Notes under the pieces: model-generated
The model's database searches: none
The model's input: only the letters and a program-made list of their open reading frames with translations
What the model was told of the DNA's origin: nothing
Translations under genes and position numbers: made by a program
Shown here: positions 16,580 to 25,121 of the stretch, in pieces
Position numbering within the stretch: position 1 is the first letter of the stretch
Layout: each line of letters begins with the position of its first letter
From: Variovorax fucosicus
Lineage (GTDB): Bacteria; Pseudomonadota; Gammaproteobacteria; Burkholderiales; Burkholderiaceae_C
Direction: 5' to 3'
Assembly (NCBI RefSeq): GCF_030316825.1
Contig: NZ_JASZYU010000007.1
Location: forward strand, 1-56,323
Length of the DNA stretch: 56,323 bases

Positions 16580-17341
16580 ATGACAACAGTCACGTTCGAA
16601 AAAGATGGCGCTGTCGGCGTCGTCACGCTTTGCAAGCCGCCCCACAACCTGATGGACAACGCCATGCTGGCGGATTTGTTCACCGCATACACGGCCGCCG
16701 TCGACAGCGGATGTCGTGCCATCCTGCTGAGGAGTTCGATGCGTCACTTTTGTGCAGGAGCGGACCTCGACGTGATCTTTGCGGAGCGGCCCGACCAGCA
16801 GCGTCTTGTTGCGCTGTGGGCTGCGCTGGAGGATGTGCCGATCCCGATCGTGGTCGCCGTGCACGGCGCCGCCTTGGGTGGTGGGCTTGAACTCGCTCTC
16901 ATGTGCGACATGATCATCGCCGCCGACACCGCATCGTTCAGCATGGCCGAGGCTTCGATCGGATTGCTTCCGCTCTTGGGCGGCGTGCAGCGGATGGTCC
17001 AGCGCGTCGGTCCTGCTCGGGCGAAGGAGCTTGCAATGTTTGGGCGACGCCATGATCCACGCGCCATGGAGCGCTGGGGCGCAATCAATCTGGTCACTCC
17101 AGAAGCGGAACTGGGGACGGTTGCCATGTCCTGGGCTCGGCAACTTGCATCGGGCCCCACGGTGGCATTCAAGGGCATCAAGAAGCTGGCCAACTTAACA
17201 GTGCGTGAGGGCATCGCTGGCGCGGACGCGAGGCAGACCGAAGTCAACACGTCGATGTGGGCGTCCGCGGATCAGCAACGCGGTCTGGATGCGTTCAATG
17301 CCACTGGCAAGCCGGCAACGGCGATTTTTGAGGGTAACTGA
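16580..17341 (+). CDS. Enoyl-CoA hydratase/isomerase family protein
   Basis: 253 residues from the ATG with GAAGGA upstream. Crotonase-fold landmarks are the two oxyanion-hole stretches 'RHFCAGADLDVIFAER' and 'AVHGAALGGGLELALMCDMI', followed by 'SFSMAEASIGLLPLLGG', which keeps one of the usual active-site Glu positions. It acts on an acyl-CoA in the cytoplasm, by hydration, isomerisation or hydrolysis. It is the first gene of a five-gene operon; its TGA is one base from the CoA-transferase start. An in-frame extension upstream to 16508 lacks a ribosome site. Confidence 0.92.
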   Translation: MTTVTFEKDGAVGVVTLCKPPHNLMDNAMLADLFTAYTAAVDSGCRAILLRSSMRHFCAGADLDVIFAERPDQQRLVALWAALEDVPIPIVVAVHGAALGGGLELALMCDMIIAADTASFSMAEASIGLLPLLGGVQRMVQRVGPARAKELAMFGRRHDPRAMERWGAINLVTPEAELGTVAMSWARQLASGPTVAFKGIKKLANLTVREGIAGADARQTEVNTSMWASADQQRGLDAFNATGKPATAIFEGN

Positions 17342-17342
17342 G

Positions 17343-18572
17343 ATGGCTGCACCATTGAAAGGTCTCCGGGTCGTCGATTTCACCCGCGTGTTGGCGGGGC
17401 CCCACTGCAGTAAGACACTGCGCGACCTCGGCGCCGACGTGACCAAGATCGAGCCGCCGGCTGGCGATGTGGGTCGCTCTGGGGTGCCGCTTGTCGGCCC
17501 AATGTCCCTATATTACGTGCAGCAGAACGCCGGCAAGCGAAACATCAGCCTGGACTTGAACTGGCCTGAGGCACGCAAGATTGCGGTGGATCTATGTCGC
17601 GACGCAGACGTCATTGTGGAAAACTTTCGCCCTGGCACGCTTGCGCGCTACGGGCTGGGCTATGCGGATGTGGTCAAGTTCAACACCAAGGCGATCTATG
17701 TTTCCATGAGCGGCTATGGGCAGACGGGAGTATGGAGAAACCGCCCCGCGTTTGCGCCCACCATTCAGGCTGAAACCGGCCTGACCGAAATCCTCATTGA
17801 GCACTATGGCGAAGCGCTCAGTGAAGTTCGCAATGACGCCTGCAGCCACGCGGACGTGTACACCGGCTTGCAGGGAGTGATCGCCGTGCTGGCTGCGCTG
17901 GAAGATCGTCACAAGACCGGCCTCGGACAACATGTGGACGTTTCGATGGCGGCCACGATGCTGTCAGTGAACGAGCGGGCTGGTGCACTGATGTCTGGCC
18001 TCGACGTCGACGGCGAACCGTACGCGCTCAGCGCAACTGAATCGCCGATCTTCGACCTCCCTGACGGTCGTCGGCTCACCATCGCGTCCAGTCCGATCTT
18101 CTCCCCGTCTTTTGTGAGCTACTGCGCCATGATGCGGCGCACTGACCTCTTGAGTGATTCGCGCTACGCCACGGCAACGCTTCGACGAGCGAACCTTGAC
18201 AGTCTGATGCTGGAGGTCCGGGCCTGGATTCTGACGTTCAGCGACCTGGACGAACTCCAGGCGCAGGTGAGCGAGGCCGGCTTGGCGATTGGCGTCCTGC
18301 GGACGACCCAAGAACTTGCCGAATCCGAATGGGCTGCTGAGTGGGGCGCGGTTGTCGACGTGGACGACCGCAACGGAGGCACCGTGCGCATGCCTGGGCC
18401 GCCATGGAAGTTCGGGCGTTCCACACTGCCTGCCGCCGGAATTCCCTATTTTCAAGGCGAAAGCAACGCAGAGGTGCTGGCAGAGCAGGGCCTGTCGCCC
18501 GCCGCCATCAACGACTTGCATCAGCGGGGCGTCATTCGCCATCGCCGTACTGCCACCGGCTCATTCGACTAA
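17343..18572 (+). CDS. Class III CoA-transferase (CaiB/BaiF family)
   Basis: 409 residues. N-terminal 'LKGLRVVDFTRVLAGPHCSK' and 'LGADVTKIEPPAGD' are the standard family opening; 'VIVENFRPGTLARYGLGY' follows; the catalytic Asp is Asp171 in 'CSHADVYTGLQGVIAVLAAL', the position equivalent to Asp169 of formyl-CoA transferase. The enzyme moves CoA between carboxylic acids and so activates a pathway acid. It follows the crotonase by one base, so translation is coupled. This supports a pathway in which an acid is converted to its CoA ester and then processed by the crotonase. Confidence 0.93.
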   Translation: MAAPLKGLRVVDFTRVLAGPHCSKTLRDLGADVTKIEPPAGDVGRSGVPLVGPMSLYYVQQNAGKRNISLDLNWPEARKIAVDLCRDADVIVENFRPGTLARYGLGYADVVKFNTKAIYVSMSGYGQTGVWRNRPAFAPTIQAETGLTEILIEHYGEALSEVRNDACSHADVYTGLQGVIAVLAALEDRHKTGLGQHVDVSMAATMLSVNERAGALMSGLDVDGEPYALSATESPIFDLPDGRRLTIASSPIFSPSFVSYCAMMRRTDLLSDSRYATATLRRANLDSLMLEVRAWILTFSDLDELQAQVSEAGLAIGVLRTTQELAESEWAAEWGAVVDVDDRNGGTVRMPGPPWKFGRSTLPAAGIPYFQGESNAEVLAEQGLSPAAINDLHQRGVIRHRRTATGSFD

Positions 18573-18582
18573 GGAAAACGCA

Positions 18583-19965
18583 ATGGAATACCTGAACCAA
18601 ACGCATGATATCAATGCGATCAGCTGGGTGACTTCCGCCAATGCAGCCGAAAGTCATTTCCCAGTGCAGAACCTGCCATTTGCCATCTTCCGAAGGAAAG
18701 CGTCCGGCGAGCGTTGGCGCGGCGGCGTGGCAATCGGTGACCAGATCCTGGACATCGCGAACGCCTTCCACCGCAATCTCTTCTCGGGTGCCGCGCGAGG
18801 CGCAGCTTCGGCGGCCACTCAAGAGGCATTCAACGATCTGTTCGCGCTTGGGCCTTCATCTTGGCGTGCGCTGCGCCACGCGTTGTTCGCGTTGCTGCGG
18901 CAGGGTGGACCAAGCGATGCACAAATGTCGACTCTGCGCGAATGCCTAGTTTCGCAGGCCGATGCGGAATACAAGCTCCCGGCGAGGATTGGTGACTACA
19001 CCGACTACTTCACTTCGCTCGATCACGCGGTGAACTGCGGGCGGCTCTTCGATCCCACAAACGAACTTCCGCCCAGCTTTCGATGGATCCCCATGGCGTA
19101 CCACGGGCGTGTTTCGACCATTGGCGTAGCTGGGCAGACGTTTCATCGCCCGACAGGGCAGTTTCTGCCCCCCGGCTCGCGAGAGCCGATCTACCAGCCC
19201 ACATTGAAGCTGGACTACGAATGTGAGTTGGGTATGTTCATCGGTCCTGGCAACCAGTCCGGCGAACGCATATCAATTGAAGATGCAGAGAACCACATTT
19301 TCGGCCTATGCATGTTGAACGACTGGTCCGCCCGTGACATCCAGGCTTGGGAGATGAACCCTCTCGGCCCGTTCCACGCCAAGAACTTCGCGACAACCAT
19401 CTCGCCGTGGATCGTAACGATGGAGGCACTAGCGCCCTACAGGAAGCCGGCGGTGCGCGCGGACTCCGAGCCTCAGCCCCTCTCCTACCTGGACTCCGCC
19501 GAGAACCGATCGAGCGGTGCGTTCGATATCCGGCTGGAAGTCTATATTGAAACTGAAGCGATGAGGGCCAAAGGCCGTAAGCCTCCGCTCGTTTCGGCAA
19601 CCAGCTTCGAGCACCAGTATTGGACCCTCGCGCAGATGGTGACGCACCATGCCGCAGGGGGCTGCGCACTTCGCCCCGGCGATCTGCTGGGTACCGGCAC
19701 TATCTCCGGGCCTACACGCCTCGAGGCCGGCGCACTCATCGAGCTCGGCTTGGCGGGAAGAGAACCCGTTCAGCTCGGCGATGGAGAGGAGCGCGGATTC
19801 TTGGCCGACGGGGATGCGGTCATTTTCGAAGGTCATTGCGAACGAGAGGGCTTCGTACGCATTGGCTTTGGCAGAAATTTCGGAAGGGTTCTGCCAGCAG
19901 TCGCACCGTTGATTGACACGACGGCCGCATCACGCGGCAAGACGCCGGAGCATCTCCCGCTGTGA
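18583..19965 (+). CDS. fahA: Fumarylacetoacetase family hydrolase (full-length FAH type)
   Basis: 460 residues with both the N-terminal SH3-like domain and the C-terminal FAH barrel. The residues known from mouse FAH are present at constant offset: Asp141 and His148 in 'DYTDYFTSLDHAVNCGRLF', Glu213 and Glu215 in 'DYECELGMF', Asp247 in 'LNDWSARDIQAWEM' and Lys267 in 'GPFHAKNFATTISPW'. The family hydrolyses a C-C bond in fumarylacetoacetate to fumarate and acetoacetate. Homogentisate dioxygenase and maleylacetoacetate isomerase are absent here, and the context is CoA-dependent, so a related acyl-acetoacetate substrate is possible. The ATG has AAGGA upstream. Confidence 0.9.
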   Translation: MEYLNQTHDINAISWVTSANAAESHFPVQNLPFAIFRRKASGERWRGGVAIGDQILDIANAFHRNLFSGAARGAASAATQEAFNDLFALGPSSWRALRHALFALLRQGGPSDAQMSTLRECLVSQADAEYKLPARIGDYTDYFTSLDHAVNCGRLFDPTNELPPSFRWIPMAYHGRVSTIGVAGQTFHRPTGQFLPPGSREPIYQPTLKLDYECELGMFIGPGNQSGERISIEDAENHIFGLCMLNDWSARDIQAWEMNPLGPFHAKNFATTISPWIVTMEALAPYRKPAVRADSEPQPLSYLDSAENRSSGAFDIRLEVYIETEAMRAKGRKPPLVSATSFEHQYWTLAQMVTHHAAGGCALRPGDLLGTGTISGPTRLEAGALIELGLAGREPVQLGDGEERGFLADGDAVIFEGHCEREGFVRIGFGRNFGRVLPAVAPLIDTTAASRGKTPEHLPL

Positions 19966-20008
19966 GGTGCTTCGAGCTAGAACTTGTTTGAACGCAGAGG
20001 AAGTTCCA

Positions 20009-20791
20009 ATGTGGAGCAAGACTGATTTCGTGCGAAAGCGCGTCCTTATCACCGCGGGAGCGAGCGGACTTGGCCTTGAGATGGCGCGCAGCTTTTACAG
20101 CGCCGGCGCACAGCTAACAGTCTGTGACGTTGATCGCGCCGCACTGGCGCGCTTGGACGCCGAGATGCCGACCGTGCACTCGATGTACGCTGACGTTTCC
20201 AGTGAGAGCGACGTTGGGGCCCTTTTTGGGTTTGCAGAGCAGAAGATGCGAGGTCTCGATGTACTCGTCAACAATGCAGGCGTTGCCGGCCCCACCGGGC
20301 GATTCGAAGATGTTTCTCTGCCCGAATGGGAGCAGACGTTCGCGGTCAACATGACGGGGCAGTTCCTGTGTGCACGTGCGGCCGTTCGGTTGCTGCGAAA
20401 GCAAGCTGGTACTAGCATCATCAATCTTTCCTCGGCTGCGGGCCATTTGGGAATGCCAGGTCGCGTCGCCTACAGCGCCTCAAAGTGGGCGGTGATCGGC
20501 TTCACGAAGACGCTTGCAATCGAACTCGGCCATGACGGGATCCGCGTGAACGCCGTTTTGCCAGGGGCGGTCGATGGCCCGCGCATCCGGGCAGTCATCC
20601 AGGCGAAGGCTCTTGAGCGAAACGTGCCCATCGAAGACGTTTCCAAGGCCTATTCGAGACAGGCCGCGTTGGGCCGCATGGTGAGCGCAATGGACGTTGC
20701 AAATATGGTCATGTTTCTTGCCAGCGATGCCGCGGCAAGCGTCACCGGCCAAGAAATGGCTGTCGATGGGCACACGCAGCAACTGAGCTGA
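20009..20791 (+). CDS. Short-chain dehydrogenase/reductase (classical SDR)
   Basis: 260 residues. Cofactor site 'VLITAGASGLGLEMARSFYS' has a TAGAS variant of TGxxxGxG; Asp after strand 2 in 'LTVCDVDRAALARL' favours NAD(H). 'DVLVNNAGVAGPTGRF' and the active-site Ser in 'IINLSSAAGHLGMPG' with Tyr-x3-Lys in 'VAYSASKWAVIGF' are intact. The GAGGAAG ribosome site is 7 bases from the ATG. It oxidises or reduces a hydroxy/keto group, plausibly making the beta-keto acid for the BKACE enzyme that follows. Confidence 0.92.
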   Translation: MWSKTDFVRKRVLITAGASGLGLEMARSFYSAGAQLTVCDVDRAALARLDAEMPTVHSMYADVSSESDVGALFGFAEQKMRGLDVLVNNAGVAGPTGRFEDVSLPEWEQTFAVNMTGQFLCARAAVRLLRKQAGTSIINLSSAAGHLGMPGRVAYSASKWAVIGFTKTLAIELGHDGIRVNAVLPGAVDGPRIRAVIQAKALERNVPIEDVSKAYSRQAALGRMVSAMDVANMVMFLASDAAASVTGQEMAVDGHTQQLS

Positions 20792-20890
20792 TCACGGGCA
20801 GTGACGGACAGTCGTCTGACGCTCCATCGGCAAGCCCCACCCGCGCATTCAAACCGCAAGAAAAGTCGCCTTTATCCTCTACCACACCAG

Positions 20891-21832
20891 GTGAACCCTT
20901 TGAGCCGTTCCAGAAAAGTAATCATTACCTGTGCCCCCACGGGTGCGATTCACACGCCAAGCATGTCGCCCCACTTGCCAGTGACTGCAGCAGAGATAGC
21001 GGAAGCGTCGATTGCCGCAGCCCGCGAAGGCGCGGCAATCCTGCATCTTCATGCGCGAGATCCGGTGGATGGACGCCCGTCGCAGGATCCCGAACTCTTC
21101 AAGCCGTTCCTGACGGAAATTCGCGGACAAACAAATGCCGTGATAAATCTCACATCCGGCGGCAGTCCGCACATGACGGTTGAAGAGCGTATGCAGCCGG
21201 CAACGTTCTTCAAGCCCGAACTCGCATCGCTGAACATGGGGTCAATGAATTTTGGCTTGTTCCCGATGCTTCAGCGATTTCCTGTCCTACGCCATGACTG
21301 GGAGCGTCAGCATCTGGAAAACAGCAAGAATCTGGTTTTCAAGAACACCTTTGCGGACATAGAGCGAATTCTGCAACTGGGTGCGGAGAATGGGACACGC
21401 TTCGAGTTCGAGTGCTACGACATCAGTCATCTCTACAACCTCGCACATTTCCTGGACCGTCAGCTTGTCAAAGGGCCGCTTTTTATCCAGTCTGTTTTTG
21501 GCATCCTCGGTGGTATCGGCGGGCACGTCGAGGACTTGATGCACATGCGTCGTACCGCCGATCGCTTGTTCGGAGATTCCTATCTGTGGTCGATTCTGGG
21601 TGCGGGACGCAACCAAATGACGCTGGCGACGATTGGCTTGGCCATGGGCGCCAACGTGCGTGTCGGTCTGGAGGATTCTCTCTGGCTTGGCCCTGGAAAG
21701 CTTGCGGAGTCCAGTGCGGCGCAAGTTCGCAAAATCCGCAAGGTGATCGAGGCACTCGATCTGGAGGTCGCAACGCCGTCTGAAGCCCGGCAACTTTTGG
21801 ACCTGAAAGGGGCTAGCAACGTGGGATTCTGA
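20891..21832 (+). CDS. Beta-keto acid cleavage enzyme (BKACE family)
   Basis: 313 residues from GTG at 20891; an in-frame extension to 20801 has no ribosome site and is unlike the family. 'KVIITCAPTGAIHTPSMSPH' opens the TIM barrel; 'AAILHLHARDPVDGRPSQD' carries the zinc ligands His52 and His54; 'INLTSGGSPHMTVEERM' and 'NVRVGLEDSLWLGPGK' are also diagnostic. BKACE enzymes condense a beta-keto acid with acetyl-CoA to acetoacetate and a new CoA ester. It is the last gene of the operon, so the pathway likely passes through a beta-keto acid made by the preceding SDR. Confidence 0.92.
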   Translation: MNPLSRSRKVIITCAPTGAIHTPSMSPHLPVTAAEIAEASIAAAREGAAILHLHARDPVDGRPSQDPELFKPFLTEIRGQTNAVINLTSGGSPHMTVEERMQPATFFKPELASLNMGSMNFGLFPMLQRFPVLRHDWERQHLENSKNLVFKNTFADIERILQLGAENGTRFEFECYDISHLYNLAHFLDRQLVKGPLFIQSVFGILGGIGGHVEDLMHMRRTADRLFGDSYLWSILGAGRNQMTLATIGLAMGANVRVGLEDSLWLGPGKLAESSAAQVRKIRKVIEALDLEVATPSEARQLLDLKGASNVGF

Positions 21833-21837
21833 CAGTC

Positions 21838-22448
21838 GGTGAACCTCTCGAAGTTGCCCTTGAGCACCCATACGGCCAGCAGCGCGAGTAGTGCCAGCAC
21901 CCCAAGCCATTGCATTGATGCGGCCTAACCGATCGCCGCCGTCAAACCGATTGCGATCGATGCCATCGCGAACTGGTCGAATTAGCCGCCGGCGTTGACG
22001 ATGCCCGTGGATAGCCCACGCTTGTCCGCCGGCACCAGCCGGGTGCTCGCCGCCATCAGCACCGACGGACCGGCCATGCCGGCGCCCCCCGCCGCAAACA
22101 CGCCTATGCCGAAAATTGGGCCGGTAGTAGATGTCATCAGCAGCGTAGAACCCGTTCCGATCACGGCGAGGAGCACGCCTACGAAGATCACCCTCCCCGT
22201 GCCGATGCGTTCATCAACGGTGCCTCTGAAGGGCTGCGTCGAGCCCCACCACAGCTGCCCGAAAGCAAAGGCCAAGCTGATCCTGCCCACACCCAGCCCA
22301 GTCGATGTATTCATCGCGGAAAGGACAGACCCATCGCCTGACGCACACCTATCGTGAGGGCGAATGTGCCGGCCGCTACCAGCAGCCAGACGGCGTGGCG
22401 CGCAGGCCCGCATCCGACTCCCGCAAGGTTCTTGGCGATTTCACTCAT
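21838..22448 (-). pseudogene. Decayed MFS transporter
   Basis: Three pieces of one MFS protein are readable on the reverse strand. 'AVWLLVAAGTFALTIGVRQA' follows the start at 22448; a frameshift near 22315 leads to 'STGLGVGRISLAFAFGQLWW' and 'GMAGPSVLMAASTRLVPADK'; a TAA at about 21982 and a TAG at about 21924 interrupt the final part, 'MQWLGVLALLALLAVWVLKG'. Only about half the usual ~400 residues remain, so there is also an internal deletion. The start overlaps the MarR gene by 8 bases, so it was the second gene of that operon. Confidence 0.85.
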
Positions 22449-22920
22449 CGGAGTCCTTCTTATCCTTGCACGCCCCGTCTGCATTGCGGAGTAGTTCGAT
22501 GCTCTCGTTGATAAGCAAATGCAACTGAAGCACTCGCTCTGTGCCGAGCATCGAGTTGAGTTCCTGTTGAGCAGAACGCCAACCTCGCTGTGCCTCGGCG
22601 AATTTTTTTTGGCCCGCCTGGGTGATGGAAACCAAACGACTGCGGGCATCGACCCCTTCGGTCTGTGCTAGCCAGCCCGCCGCCGCCATCGGTTTGAGGT
22701 TGCGCGTAAGCGTGGAGGCGTCCATGTTGAGTCTGTCTGCCAAGTCAGTAGGTCGCAGCGGCCCGCCATGCATGACATGCGTGAGCAGCGAGTACTGCGT
22801 GGTCTTCAGACCGGTTGCCACGAGATGCGAGTCGTAGAAGCGCGACACGAGGCGCGTCAGTCCCCGCAACCTGAAATTTGTACAAGCCTGCGTCTTTGTT
22901 GTGCGATCCATGGAGACCAT
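22441..22920 (-). CDS. MarR-family regulator
   Basis: 159 residues with a winged helix: 'LKTTQYSLLTHVMHGGPLRP', then 'TDLADRLNMDASTLTRNLKP' as the recognition region and 'VDARSRLVSITQAGQKKF' as the wing. MarR proteins of this type often control an adjacent efflux or uptake transporter, and its only operon partner is the dead MFS gene, so its local target is gone. Met1 and Met4 are both possible starts. A small palindrome overlaps the start codon and could be an autoregulatory site. Confidence 0.9.
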   Translation of the reverse strand: MVSMDRTTKTQACTNFRLRGLTRLVSRFYDSHLVATGLKTTQYSLLTHVMHGGPLRPTDLADRLNMDASTLTRNLKPMAAAGWLAQTEGVDARSRLVSITQAGQKKFAEAQRGWRSAQQELNSMLGTERVLQLHLLINESIELLRNADGACKDKKDSDE

Positions 22921-22931
22921 TGTAAGTACAA
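22920..22931. promoter_or_regulatory. Candidate MarR autoregulatory site TTGTA-AG-TACAA
   Basis: A perfect 5-bp inverted repeat with 2-bp spacer covers the first base of the MarR start codon and the leader. MarR-family operators are often short palindromes at the own promoter. It is short enough to occur by chance. Confidence 0.35.
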
Positions 22932-22976
22932 TTGATGTATATGCAATCTTATGAATCTAGTTCGATGCGAAACGCA

Positions 22977-23861
22977 ATGGCCCGATGGAGCGATCTCGAG
23001 AACGCGGTTGAGGAGAAGCCGAGTGCCACCCCTTCCCCTTCAGGCAACGCATCGTTCCACTATGCAGTTCGAATTTGCACCCGGCGTCTCCTTCAGTGAG
23101 TTCCGCAAGGCATCGCCAATCGATCCCAACAGCGTTTTCGACATGATTCAACTCCGCCGTCGCGGCGCATGACGGTCAGGCGAGTCGGTGCCACTACCGA
23201 AAACCTGCGAAAAATCATGGCGACGACCTTCAGGACCGCGAACAAGACGGGCTTCGCAGCCATGTCGCAGCGTGACTTGTCGCGAGAATCGGGGTTGTCG
23301 ATCGGAGGCCTGTACGGCTGCATCAAGACCAAAGACGATCTGGCCGCGATGATCGCGGACGTGGTGCGCTACAGCAACACCGCCTTTCCCGAGTGGTTCG
23401 CGGACTGGTCTGATCTCAAAAAAGTCTGGAAGCGACGCCGCGCAGCCACATCTTCCTGGCCGAACTACTTCATCCATGGCTCTACTTCGTCTTCATGGAT
23501 ACACGCGCACTATCCAGTACTCGAAAGTCAGTCGCCAAGGCCGGCGATCTTTCATTCCCAGCAAGAGTTGATGCGTCTGATGAGTGCCTCCAAACTCGAG
23601 CGAGGGCCACAGATTGAATTGCTGGCTTCGCATTGCCTGCCTCTTATCCAGGACTGGTATGTCAAACGTTGGAAGTACCATCAGTTGCGCATCACAGTGG
23701 ATGAGTTCGCGAACAGCGTATGCCATTTGATGCCAACGCTGTCGGCGGGATCACCGGGAAGAAATCACGTCCAAAATGACATCGAACGCACCGGCTCCAA
23801 GTCGCCCAGGGCCGGAAGCACGCCTGGGTACGTGAACCTTCTAGGGGGTCGGTTCCCTTGA
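22977..23861 (+). pseudogene. TetR-family regulator broken by several frameshifts
   Basis: At least four frame segments make up one regulator. 'MARWSDLENAVEEKPSATPS' starts at 22977; another frame gives 'FSEFRKASPIDPNSVFDMIQ'; then 'TENLRKIMATTFRTANKTGF' with 'SRESGLSIGGLYGCIKTKDD', the TetR helix-turn-helix; another frame gives 'IFLAELLHPWLYFVFMDTRA'; and finally 'LASHCLPLIQDWYVKRWKYH'. Each segment is well preserved, so the frameshifts are recent or partly sequencing errors. The longest single frame, 23169-23861, is not a plausible protein by itself. Confidence 0.75.
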
Positions 23862-23896
23862 CAACGGCCAAGTCGTTAGATGCGGATCGGCTTGAG

Positions 23897-24889
23897 TCAC
23901 CGGCACGCGTTGACGTCGACGACGGTGCGGCCTCGGACCTTCCCTTCGAACATTCGTGCCGCGACGACGGGCACGTCTGCGAGACCCACGACCTCGGTTG
24001 TGCGGGCGAGTTTGCTCAGGTCTAGATCACTTGCCAGTCGCGACCAGGCCTCAATGCGGGCCTCCTGAGGGGCATTGACGGAGTCGATGCCGGCAAGGGT
24101 CACGTTGCGCAAGATGAAAGGCAGAACGGAAGCGGGGAGGTCCATGCCCTGAGCCAGCCCGCAGGCCGTGACCACGCCCCGGTACCGGGTTTGAGCCAGG
24201 ACGTTCGCCAACGTGCGGCTGCCGACCGAGTCCACGGCGCCGGCCCATCGTTCGCTCGCGAGGGGCGCTCCTGACTCCGACAGCGTCCGCCGGTCAATGA
24301 CCTCTGTAGCGCCGAGGCTGCGCAAGTATTCTTGCTCTTCGAGACGCCCCGTCGACGCCACGACCCGGTAGCCCAAGTCCGAAAGGATCGCGATCGCGAT
24401 GGACCCTACGCCGCCATTGGCGCCGGTGACGAGAATGTCTCCATGCTGCGGGGTGAGGCCGCCATGTTCGAGTGCTAGCACGGACAGCATCGCCGTATAG
24501 CCCGCCGTGCCGATCGCCATGGCATCCTTGGTCGAGAAAACTGCCGGAATCTTGATCACCCACTCGCCCTTCACTCGGGCCTTCTGAGCGAATCCGCCGT
24601 GGTGAGTCTGGCTTAGGCCCCAGCTGTTGACGACAACTCGGTCTCCAACCGCAACGCCGGGAAACGCTGACGCCTCGACGGTTCCGGCCAGATCGATGCC
24701 CGCGATCAAAGGGAACTGGCGAATGACCTCTGACCGCCCGGTGACCGCCAGCGCGTCTTTGTAGTTCACCGTCGAATAGTCGACCGCGATGCTGACGTCT
24801 CCGGGCATCAGATCCTGTTCATCCATCTCGACCACTTCGGCCGAGATGGTCTTGTTCGTCTTCGTTGCTAGCAGGGCTTTGAATGTCAT
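23897..24889 (-). CDS. acuI: MDR-family NADPH oxidoreductase, AcuI/YhdH-type (acrylyl-CoA reductase-like)
   Basis: 330 residues from the ATG with GGAG upstream. The family is shown by 'MTFKALLATKTNKTISAEVV', 'VDYSTVNYKDALAVTGR', 'SWGLSQTHHGGFAQKARVKG' and 'GDILVTGANGGVGSIAIAI', the NADPH site. No zinc ligands are present, as expected for the AcuI/YhdH group, which reduces acrylyl-CoA or other enals/enones. A close paralog (about three quarters identical by eye) is at 35706-36692 and a third start fragment at 52676. It ends the reverse-strand cassette TetR, hydrolase, SDR stub, AcuI. Confidence 0.9.
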   Translation of the reverse strand: MTFKALLATKTNKTISAEVVEMDEQDLMPGDVSIAVDYSTVNYKDALAVTGRSEVIRQFPLIAGIDLAGTVEASAFPGVAVGDRVVVNSWGLSQTHHGGFAQKARVKGEWVIKIPAVFSTKDAMAIGTAGYTAMLSVLALEHGGLTPQHGDILVTGANGGVGSIAIAILSDLGYRVVASTGRLEEQEYLRSLGATEVIDRRTLSESGAPLASERWAGAVDSVGSRTLANVLAQTRYRGVVTACGLAQGMDLPASVLPFILRNVTLAGIDSVNAPQEARIEAWSRLASDLDLSKLARTTEVVGLADVPVVAARMFEGKVRGRTVVDVNACR

Positions 24890-24906
24890 AGTGTTCTCCA
24901 AATCGT

Positions 24907-25110
24907 TTATTTTTCCAAGGCCGGGATCCGAAGCAGCGGCACCTTCGGCGCATCGAGCCGCAGATTTTTTCGAATGCCGGCGTCCACCAATCCGGCCGGC
25001 GTAAATCTGCGAAGCAATCGCGGACGGTTCGCAGGCAGGCGACGCGTGAATGCAGCGTCAAGGCCACGCTTGGCGCCCATGATGAGCGCGACACAACCTT
25101 CGATCTTCAT
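24907..25110 (-). pseudogene. N-terminal stub of an SDR
   Basis: A 67-codon frame opens 'MKIEGCVALIMGAKRGLDAA', which is the cofactor-site start of a short-chain dehydrogenase (usually VTGANRGLGAA). The key Gly residues are partly changed, and the rest of the ~240-residue enzyme is missing, with a jump to unrelated sequence after about residue 28. It lies between the hydrolase and AcuI-like genes on the same strand. Confidence 0.7.
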
Positions 25111-25121
25111 CGGGAGCCTCT

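Noticed and set aside
18583..19965. A homogentisate pathway operon
   Set aside because: Only fumarylacetoacetase is present; dioxygenase, isomerase and 4-hydroxyphenylpyruvate dioxygenase are absent and the partners are CoA-pathway enzymes.
23169..23861. A single intact TetR gene of 230 residues
   Set aside because: The middle of this frame has no TetR-like sequence while another frame does, so it is a frameshifted gene.
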